DNA of 5,107 nucleotides, taken from NCBI GenBank assembly GCA_016789165.1, contig JAEURL010000524.1, forward strand, positions 1 to 5,107, in the 5' to 3' direction. Position numbers and translations under genes: made by a program. This DNA is from Anaerolineales bacterium (GTDB lineage Bacteria; Chloroflexota; Anaerolineae; Anaerolineales; UBA6663). The notes under the pieces are model-generated. The model ran no database searches. It was given only the letters and a program-made list of their open reading frames with translations, and was not told the DNA's origin. Shown piece by piece: positions 1 through 5,107 of this stretch. The stretch's first letter is position 1; each line of letters begins with the position of its first letter.

Positions 1-1193
<1,193 letters not shown>

Positions 1194-1197
<4 letters not shown>

Positions 1198-2411
1198 AGC
1201 CAATCCCTCACCAGCCGGCGGCTGCCGATGTACAGTTCGTTAGGCGCGGCCGGGTCCAGCGCCCACTTCATGCGCGTCACCCCCTCGGTCACGTCCTTGA
1301 TTGTGCCCGCGAAGCTCAGGCGCAGGTGGCCCTCCAGTCCGAACTCCTTGCCGGGCACCGTCACCACCATGGCCTTCTTCAGCAGGAACTGGGCCAACTC
1401 CACGGATGATTTGCCGTAGGCGCTGAAGTCTGGGAAGCAATAGAAGGTGCCGGCCGGCTTCTCCACCCGCACGCCGCTGAAGGCGCCCAGCTCGCGCACC
1501 ATCACGTCGCGGTTGTTCTGGATGGTCAGGCGCAGGCTCTCCACCGCGCTCTGCAGGCCGGTCAGCGCGCCCTCGGCCGCCGCCTGCTGCATGACCGAGA
1601 CGCAGGTGGCCGTCTGGGCTTGGACGTTGGTCATCACCTCCACCACCGGGCGGGGCGCCACCACCCAGCCCACGCGCACGCCCGTCAGCCCGTACAGCTT
1701 GGAGACCCCGTTGAGCGTGATCACGCGCGAGGTTTCGAGATCTTTGGCGGCATAGGCGTAGGCCGCGGGCGCGCGGGCGCCGTCGAACACCAGCTTGTGG
1801 TAGATGTCGTCGCAGATCAGGTAAATCCCTTTGCGCTCGCAGAAGGCCGTCAGTTCGGCCACGAACTCGGCCGGGTAGACCACACCGCTGGGGTTGTTGG
1901 GGCTGTTGAGGATCAGGGCCTTGGTGTAGCCGCTGACAGCGCGCTCGATCTCGCTCAGGCGCGGCACAAAGTGCGGGTCCTCCGGCTTGACGATCACGGG
2001 CACGCCGTAGACCATGCGCACCATCTCCGGGTAGCTGACCCAGTAGGGCGCCAGGATGATCACCTCGTCTTGCGGGTTGAGCAGGGTGTAAAGCAGGGTG
2101 TAGAGCGCCTGCTTGGCGCCGGCGCAGACGATGACGTTCTCGGGCGCCACGCTCTTGTTGTAGTGCTCCTCGGTGTAGCGCAGGATGGCTTTCTTCAGCG
2201 CCGGCTGGCCGTCGGTGGGCGCATACTTGAGCTCGCCGTCGCGCAGGCGGGCGGCCGCGCTCAGGGTGGCGGCCAGGGGCGCTTTGTTCTTGGGCTCGCC
2301 AATGCCCAGGTGGATGACGGCCTCGCCCTTCTCGCGCAGGAGCCGCGCTTCCTCGTTGAGCTTCAACGTAGGCGACTCGGCGATGGAGCGGGCCAGTTGA
2401 CTGAGGCTCAT
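1194..2411 (-). CDS. Class I pyridoxal-phosphate aminotransferase, aspartate aminotransferase type (subgroup Ib)
   Basis: Probable cytoplasmic aspartate aminotransferase of 405 residues, swapping amino groups between aspartate/oxaloacetate and glutamate/2-oxoglutarate with PLP. The fold-type I landmarks are in order: LGIGEP (35-40), Tyr63 in LKYAPTDG, PYWVSYP (122-128, typical of subgroup Ib, Trp124), NSPNNPSG (169-176, Asn173), CDDIYHKLVF (200-209, Asp201 and Tyr204 for the PLP ring), SKLYGLTGVRVGW (237-249, Schiff-base Lys238) and HLRLSFAG (Arg364 for the substrate alpha-carboxylate). The more common form of the lysine motif is SKxYAMTGWR; here GLTGVR replaces it, so substrate preference could differ, and prephenate or another amino acid cannot be excluded. 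I chose ATG 2411 because it follows a strong Shine-Dalgarno sequence and begins the usual MxLSxxAxxIxxSPTLxLN start. Longer reading from GTG 2477 adds 22 residues without family support. It is first in an operon with pckA, whose substrate oxaloacetate it can supply from aspartate. Confidence 0.92.
1205..1209 (-). promoter_or_regulatory. Ribosome binding site of pckA
   Basis: The minus strand reads GAGGG, 7 bases before the pckA ATG, inside the last codons of the aminotransferase gene. It is a moderate Shine-Dalgarno sequence. With the ATGA overlap it supports the chosen pckA start and re-initiation by ribosomes finishing the upstream gene. Confidence 0.6.
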
Positions 2412-2418
2412 GGGCGTT

Positions 2419-2426
2419 TCACCTCC
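2419..2426 (-). promoter_or_regulatory. Strong ribosome binding site that decides the aminotransferase start
   Basis: The minus strand reads GGAGGTGA, a near-perfect complement of the 16S rRNA tail, 7 bases before ATG 2411. No comparable site precedes the alternative GTG at 2477 or ATG at 2453, so translation most likely starts at 2411. Confidence 0.85.
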
Positions 2427-2452
2427 GGGGATGGGATTGTGGGGCAGCCTCA

Positions 2453-2479
2453 TTGTGCGCCGGCGGCCGGCCCGCACAA
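2453..2479. repeat. 27-bp hyphenated inverted repeat in the divergent intergenic region
   Basis: Perfect 7-bp arms TTGTGCG (2453-2459) and CGCACAA (2473-2479) flank a 13-bp G/C-only centre. It lies 42 bases upstream of the aminotransferase start, so it is either an operator or, in RNA, a hairpin in that gene's leader. No T-run follows on the minus strand, so it is not an intrinsic terminator. The half-sites resemble CRP-family TGTG half-sites, but the spacing does not fit the canonical TGTGA-N6-TCACA. Function is unknown. Confidence 0.5.
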
Positions 2480-2519
2480 AGTGACCTTCTGCCCGCTTTT
2501 TCGGCTGTCCAACATCGTC

Positions 2520-2525
2520 GGTATA
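2520..2525 (-). promoter_or_regulatory. Possible -10 element for the aminotransferase-pckA operon
   Basis: The minus strand reads TATACC in a small A/T-rich patch (2522-2536) about 110 bases upstream of the aminotransferase start. No convincing -35 box sits 16-18 bases further upstream, so the promoter may need an activator or may lie elsewhere. If used, it would give a leader of about 100 nt that includes the inverted repeat at 2453-2479. On the plus strand the same patch reads TATAAA (2522-2527) with a poor TTTCGG 17 bases upstream, an alternative weak promoter toward aceB. Confidence 0.25.
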
Positions 2526-2569
2526 AATCGATAAACCCGCCCGGCTTTTGGAAAATCATCGGCGTGGCG

Positions 2570-2597
2570 TTGGGCGGGGCAGCCTGCGTGCTATACT
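2570..2597 (+). promoter_or_regulatory. Sigma70-type promoter of aceB
   Basis: The -35 box TTGGGC (2570-2575), a 16-bp spacer and the -10 box TATACT (2592-2597), preceded by TG at 2589-2590, form an extended -10 promoter. The -10 matches TATAAT at five of six positions; the -35 is weak, which the extended -10 can offset. Transcription would begin near 2604, giving a leader of about 27 nt. One copy of GGGGCAGCCT occupies the spacer, a good place for a repressor. Confidence 0.7.
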
Positions 2598-2619
2598 GAC
2601 CGTGACCCAACCGCTGTTC

Positions 2620-2624
2620 AGGAG
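2620..2624 (+). promoter_or_regulatory. Ribosome binding site of aceB
   Basis: AGGAG ends 6 bases before ATG 2631. It supports this ATG over the internal ATG at 2658 (Met10). Confidence 0.75.
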
Positions 2625-2630
2625 CCCACC

Positions 2631-4235
2631 ATGACGTCACTTCAACTGCCGGCCGGCATGGAGATCCGCGCCAGCCTGCCCCGTGAGTTCGCCGAGGTCC
2701 TCACCCCGGAGGCGCTGGCCTTCCTGGCCAAGCTGCAGCGCGCCTTCAACGCCCGCCGGTTGGAGCTGCTGGCCCGGCGCGTGGAGCGCCAGGCCGCCAT
2801 CGACGCCGGCCAGCTGCCGGTTTTCCTGCCCGAGACCCAGGCCGTCCGCGAGGGCAGCTGGCAGGTGGCCGCCATCCCGCCCGACCTGCAGCGCCGGCAC
2901 GTGGAGATCACGGGCCCCACTGAGCGCAAGATGCTGATCAACGCCCTCAACTCCGGCGCCGACGTCTTCATGGCCGACTTCGAGGACGCCAACTCGCCCA
3001 CCTGGGCCAACATGCTCCAGGGCCAGATCAACCTGACCGAGGCCATCGAGCGCACCATCACCCTGGTCACCCCGGAGAAGACCTACCAGCTGAACGACCA
3101 AGTGGCCGTGCTGCTGGTGCGCCCGCGCGGCTGGCACCTGAACGAGAAGCACGTGCTGGTGGACGGCCAGCCGCTGTCCGGCTCGCTCTTCGATTTTGGC
3201 CTGTACCTGTTCCGCAACGCCCGCCGCCTGCTGGCCCGGGGCAACGGCCCGTATTTCTATCTGCCCAAGCTGGAGAGCCACCTGGAGGCCCGGCTGTGGA
3301 ACGACGTTTTCAACCTGGCCCAGGACGAGCTCGGCCTGCCGCGCGGCACCATCAAGGTGACGGTGCTGATCGAGACCATCCTGGCCGCCTATGAGATGGA
3401 CGAGATCCTGTTCGAGCTGCGTGACCACATCGCCGGCCTGAACGCCGGCCGCTGGGATTACATCTTCAGCTGCATCAAGAAGTTCAGCCGCCACCCGGAG
3501 GTGGTCTTCCCGGACCGCGCCCAGATCACGATGACGGTCCCGTTCATGCGCGCTTATACCGAGCTGCTGGTGCGCACCTGCCATCGGCGCGGCGCGCACG
3601 CCATCGGCGGCATGGCGGCCTTCATCCCCAGCCGCAAGGACGCGGCCGTCAACGAGGTGGCCATCACCCGCGTGCGCGAGGACAAGCTGCGCGAATCCAA
3701 CGACGGCTTCGACGGCACCTGGGTGGCGCACCCGGACCTGGTGCCCACCGCCAAGGAGGTCTTCGACGGCAAGCTGGGCGAGCGGCCGCACCAGAAGGAG
3801 CGCCGGCGCGAGGACGTGCACGTGACGGCTGAGCAGCTGCGCAATTTCAATGTGCCGGGCGGCAAGATCACCGAGGCCGGCCTGCGGCTGAATATCAACG
3901 TCGGCGTGCTCTACATTGAAAGCTGGCTGCGCGGCGTGGGCGCGGCCGCCATCTACAACTTGATGGAAGACGCCGCCACGGCCGAGATCTCGCGCGCCCA
4001 GGTCTGGCAGTGGACCCATCACCCGCACGCCCAGCTGGACGACGGCCGGCCGGTGACCCTCGACCTCTATCGCCAGCTCCTGCCGGAGGAGATGGAGAAG
4101 ATTAAGGCCCTGGTGGGCCCGGACGCCTACGCCAAGGGCAAGTACGAGCAGGCCCGCCAGCTGTTCGACCAACTGGTGACGCCCGAGACCTTCTCCGAGT
4201 TTCTGACGCTCGGGGCCTACGCCTACCTGGAGTAA
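2631..4235 (+). CDS. aceB: Malate synthase A
   Basis: It condenses glyoxylate and acetyl-CoA to malate, the second step of the glyoxylate bypass, in the cytoplasm. The protein is 534 residues, the normal length for the A isoform (the G isoform is over 700). Landmarks are TGPTERKMLINALNSGADVF (94-113) followed by MADFEDANSPTW (114-125), LLVRPRGWHLNEKH (161-174, catalytic Arg166), LPKLESHLEARLW (211-223), VLIETI (245-250, metal ligand Glu248), the family signature RDHIAGLNAGRWDYIFS (264-280, metal ligand Asp276), GAHAIGGMAAFIPSRKD (321-337), DGTWVAHPDL (361-370) and MEDAATAEISRAQVWQW (445-461, catalytic base Asp447). Residue roles come from the E. coli malate synthase A and G literature. All expected active-site residues are present, so the enzyme should be active. 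It has its own promoter and terminator and is divergent from the aminotransferase-pckA operon. No isocitrate lyase gene is in the window. Confidence 0.97.
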   Translation: MTSLQLPAGMEIRASLPREFAEVLTPEALAFLAKLQRAFNARRLELLARRVERQAAIDAGQLPVFLPETQAVREGSWQVAAIPPDLQRRHVEITGPTERKMLINALNSGADVFMADFEDANSPTWANMLQGQINLTEAIERTITLVTPEKTYQLNDQVAVLLVRPRGWHLNEKHVLVDGQPLSGSLFDFGLYLFRNARRLLARGNGPYFYLPKLESHLEARLWNDVFNLAQDELGLPRGTIKVTVLIETILAAYEMDEILFELRDHIAGLNAGRWDYIFSCIKKFSRHPEVVFPDRAQITMTVPFMRAYTELLVRTCHRRGAHAIGGMAAFIPSRKDAAVNEVAITRVREDKLRESNDGFDGTWVAHPDLVPTAKEVFDGKLGERPHQKERRREDVHVTAEQLRNFNVPGGKITEAGLRLNINVGVLYIESWLRGVGAAAIYNLMEDAATAEISRAQVWQWTHHPHAQLDDGRPVTLDLYRQLLPEEMEKIKALVGPDAYAKGKYEQARQLFDQLVTPETFSEFLTLGAYAYLE

Positions 4236-4251
4236 GGCCTCCGCCGCAGCG

Positions 4252-4283
4252 GGGCCGGGCCGGTGGCCCGGCCCTTTCTGTCT
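4252..4283 (+). terminator. Intrinsic terminator after aceB
   Basis: A perfect 10-bp G/C stem, GGGCCGGGCC (4252-4261) pairing with GGCCCGGCCC (4265-4274), closes a 3-base GGT loop and is followed by TTTCTGTCT. The stem is very stable but the U-tract is interrupted, so some read-through into the regulator gene is possible. It begins 16 bases after the aceB stop. Confidence 0.85.
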
Positions 4284-4299
4284 CAGCCGGCCGCCCAGC

Positions 4300-5004
4300 A
4301 TGTTGCCTGCGCCTCAGCACCTGCTCCAGCAGCTCAGCGCGGTCCCGCACTTCCGCGGCTTGCCGGCCGCGGACCTGCAGGCCATCATCGCGGCCGGCCA
4401 CGTGCGTGCCTTCCCAGCCGGCGCGCTCATCTTCAGTGAAGGGCAGCCCGGCGCGGGCATGTTCGTCCTGCTCCAGGGCCAGGTGCAGCTGCGCCTGCTC
4501 GGGCCGCAGGGCCAGGAGCACCTCCTGGCCGTCATCGAGCCCGTCATCATGTTCAACGAGGTGGCCGTGCTGGACGGCGGCCCGAATGTGGTGACGGCCG
4601 TGGCCATCCAGCCCAGCCTCGCCTGGCAGATCAGCTACGAACGTTTTCAAGAACTGCTGCACACCTACCCCGTAATCGGCCTGGGGCTGCTGCGCGTCCT
4701 GGCCGCCCGCAACCGCCTGCTCGTCTCACGCCACGAAGACGTGGCCTTCCGCTCGGTGCTGGCCCGCACCGCCCGTCTGCTGCTGGACCTCAGCCAGCAC
4801 GGCCAAGCGCCCATCGACCGGCGCGCCCACCCTAACCGCGAGCTGGCCGCCCGCGCGGCCACCGTGCCGGAAGCCCTCAGCCGTTGTCTGCAGACCCTGC
4901 AGCGCGACGGCCACCTCCGCTGCACCCGCCTCCTGATCGAGATCACCAACCCCGCCGGCCTGGCCGCCCTGGCCGACCTCCAGCGCCGCGCCTTCCTGGA
5001 ATAG
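4300..5004 (+). CDS. CRP/FNR-superfamily transcriptional regulator
   Basis: A DNA-binding regulator of 234 residues. The N-terminal cyclic-nucleotide-binding-like beta-barrel covers about 8-118 (VPHFRGLPAADL, the LIFSEGQPGAGMFVLLQGQVQL strand pairs, FNEVAVLDGGPN at 85-96). A dimer helix follows at about 119-160. The C-terminal winged helix-turn-helix is HPNRELAARAATVPEALSRCLQTLQRDGHL (177-206) plus a wing ending ITNPAGL. The recognition helix carries E191-x-x-S194-R195, the FNR-type pattern that reads TTGAT-like half-sites. The only cysteines are 196 and 208, both in the DNA-binding domain, so it lacks the FNR iron-sulfur cluster. The GE...RS cAMP pocket of CRP is replaced by NE (86-87) and VVT, so cAMP is unlikely; the signal is unknown. 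ATG 4300 is the first start codon after an in-frame stop at 4204-4206 and matches the usual family start. It has no Shine-Dalgarno sequence and begins 16 bases after the aceB terminator. It may be expressed by read-through, or as a leaderless message. Confidence 0.9.
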   Translation: MLPAPQHLLQQLSAVPHFRGLPAADLQAIIAAGHVRAFPAGALIFSEGQPGAGMFVLLQGQVQLRLLGPQGQEHLLAVIEPVIMFNEVAVLDGGPNVVTAVAIQPSLAWQISYERFQELLHTYPVIGLGLLRVLAARNRLLVSRHEDVAFRSVLARTARLLLDLSQHGQAPIDRRAHPNRELAARAATVPEALSRCLQTLQRDGHLRCTRLLIEITNPAGLAALADLQRRAFLE

Positions 5005-5028
5005 CCCCTTCCTGGTCCGCATTCGGTA

Positions 5029-5044
5029 ATTGACAAGAGTCAAT
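5029..5044. promoter_or_regulatory. FNR-geometry operator ATTGAC-N4-GTCAAT
   Basis: A perfect palindrome with 6-bp arms and a 4-bp AAGA centre. Core half-sites TTGAC and GTCAA have the exact spacing of FNR-family sites (TTGAT-N4-ATCAA), with C in place of the last T. It lies 24 bases after the stop of a regulator whose recognition helix is of FNR type, upstream of the gene starting at the right edge. The left half overlaps a consensus -35 hexamer. Binding by the adjacent regulator is inferred. Confidence 0.6.
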
Positions 5045-5071
5045 GACTCTTGGTTTTGATTGTGATGAAAT
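5030..5071 (+). promoter_or_regulatory. Probable regulated promoter for the right-edge gene
   Basis: A consensus -35 TTGACA lies at 5030-5035, but the nearest -10-like hexamer at acceptable spacing is only TTTGAT at 5055-5060 (19-bp spacer). A second reading has an extended -10, TG-A-TGAAAT (5063-5071), with a start near 5078. The FNR-geometry site, centred at 5036.5, would then sit at -41.5, the standard position for class II activation by CRP/FNR proteins. The TTGAT-N4-ATGAA box would fall at the core promoter. Which start is used cannot be told from sequence. Confidence 0.45.
5034..5052. repeat. Perfect 19-bp palindrome CAAGAGTCAATGACTCTTG
   Basis: Two 9-bp arms, CAAGAGTCA and TGACTCTTG, meet around one central A (5043). 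It overlaps the right part of the FNR-geometry site, so a protein could not bind both symmetric sites at once. There is no T-run directly after it (GGTTTTG follows), so it is a poor terminator; an operator is more likely. Confidence 0.6.
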
Positions 5072-5085
5072 AAACAATCAGAACC
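5052..5085. repeat. Long inverted repeat / potential stem-loop before the right-edge gene
   Basis: Arms 5052-5063 and 5074-5085 pair over 12 positions, with one G-T mismatch (5056/5081, a G-U wobble in RNA), around a 10-base A/T-rich loop. Its left arm and loop contain TTGAT-TGTG-ATGAA (5056-5069), which matches the FNR consensus at 9 of 10 positions. The right arm ends 18 bases before the next ATG. It could be a second operator or an RNA structure near the ribosome binding site. Confidence 0.55.
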
Positions 5086-5094
5086 GGATGTTTC

Positions 5095-5100
5095 AGGAGG
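5095..5100 (+). promoter_or_regulatory. Ribosome binding site of the right-edge gene
   Basis: AGGAGG is a full Shine-Dalgarno core, but only 3 bases separate it from ATG 5104, shorter than the usual 5-9. Pairing through GGAG (5096-5099) gives 4. This strongly suggests that a gene starts here, though the true start codon could lie just beyond the window. Confidence 0.6.
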
Positions 5101-5103
5101 AGC

Positions 5104-5107
5104 ATGG
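5104..5107 (+). CDS. Start of an unidentified gene, cut by window edge
   Basis: Only ATGG is visible, following AGGAGG. Nothing can be said about the product. Its upstream region holds three overlapping or adjacent palindromes, so it is probably a tightly regulated gene and perhaps the target of the regulator encoded at 4300-5004. The ATG at 5088 is an alternative start in another frame but lacks a Shine-Dalgarno sequence. Confidence 0.45.

Larger units (their letters stand above)
2441..2585. repeat. 10-bp direct repeat GGGGCAGCCT, two copies
   Basis: Identical copies lie at 2441-2450, 30 bases upstream of the aminotransferase start, and at 2576-2585, between the -35 and -10 of the proposed aceB promoter. 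The paired position on either side of a divergent control region could mean binding sites for one shared regulator. A chance match in GC-rich DNA is also quite possible. Confidence 0.3.

Noticed and set aside
2412..2477. 22-residue N-terminal extension of the aminotransferase from GTG 2477
   Set aside because: The strong GGAGGTGA at 2419-2426 serves ATG 2411. The extra residues do not resemble the family, and the GTG lies within the inverted repeat.
2453..2479. The inverted repeat as a classical CRP site
   Set aside because: The centre is 13 bases rather than the spacing of TGTGA-N6-TCACA, and the half-sites end in CG rather than GA.
1620..2534. 304-codon open frame on the plus strand opposite the aminotransferase gene
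   Set aside because: It is the antisense shadow of a clear PLP enzyme. The product is rich in V/G/H/D/Q with no domain, and it runs across the intergenic region.
2637..4301. 554-codon open frame on the minus strand opposite aceB
   Set aside because: It mirrors a certain malate synthase gene with all its active-site motifs. Long antisense frames are expected from G/C-biased third positions, and its translation is a low-complexity G/A/V/L/H/Q mix with no recognisable motif.
4102..4662. 186-codon minus-strand frame over the aceB end and regulator start
   Set aside because: It crosses the terminator and two confident plus-strand genes, and its product is low-complexity R/G/P/A.
5034..5052. 19-bp palindrome as an intrinsic terminator for the regulator gene
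   Set aside because: The single-base centre cannot form a normal loop without opening the stem. The arms are about half A/T, and the following GGTTTTG is a short interrupted T-run.

Overview
This is GC-rich bacterial DNA, roughly two thirds G+C by eye, with tightly packed genes and codons strongly biased to G/C at the third position. It holds four genes that can be read and the first bases of a fifth. The protein set is an ATP-type PEP carboxykinase, a class Ib aminotransferase, an A-type malate synthase and an FNR-type regulator carrying an FNEVAVLDGGPN stretch. This would fit a Chloroflexota-like or similar GC-rich lineage, but that assignment is weak inference; the sequence alone supports only 'GC-rich bacterium'.

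Minus strand, 1-2411: an aspartate-type aminotransferase gene (2411 down to 1194) and pckA (1197 down past the left edge) form a two-gene operon. The stop and start codons overlap in an ATGA. The aminotransferase has a strong Shine-Dalgarno sequence; pckA has a weaker one inside the end of the aminotransferase gene.

Intergenic region, 2412-2630: a divergent control region. It holds a good sigma70-type promoter for aceB (TTGGGC, 16 bp, extended -10 TGcTATACT), a 27-bp hyphenated inverted repeat in the likely leader of the aminotransferase operon, and a 10-bp direct repeat with one copy on each side.

Plus strand, 2631-5107: aceB (malate synthase A, complete and with its active-site residues), an intrinsic terminator, and then a CRP/FNR-superfamily regulator with an FNR-type recognition helix but no iron-sulfur cysteines. 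The last 100 bases are A+T-rich and full of palindromes. They contain an FNR-geometry site ATTGAC-N4-GTCAAT, an overlapping 19-bp palindrome, a long stem-loop and a Shine-Dalgarno sequence just before a new ATG at the right edge.

Together the enzymes feed carbon toward gluconeogenesis. Malate synthase turns glyoxylate and acetyl-CoA into malate, which malate dehydrogenase (not in the window) can oxidise to oxaloacetate. The aminotransferase interconverts aspartate and oxaloacetate, and PckA converts oxaloacetate to PEP. The window has no isocitrate lyase. I see ordinary central metabolism plus one regulatory region worth attention, at 5029-5107; I do not see a defence system, mobile element, CRISPR array or RNA gene.
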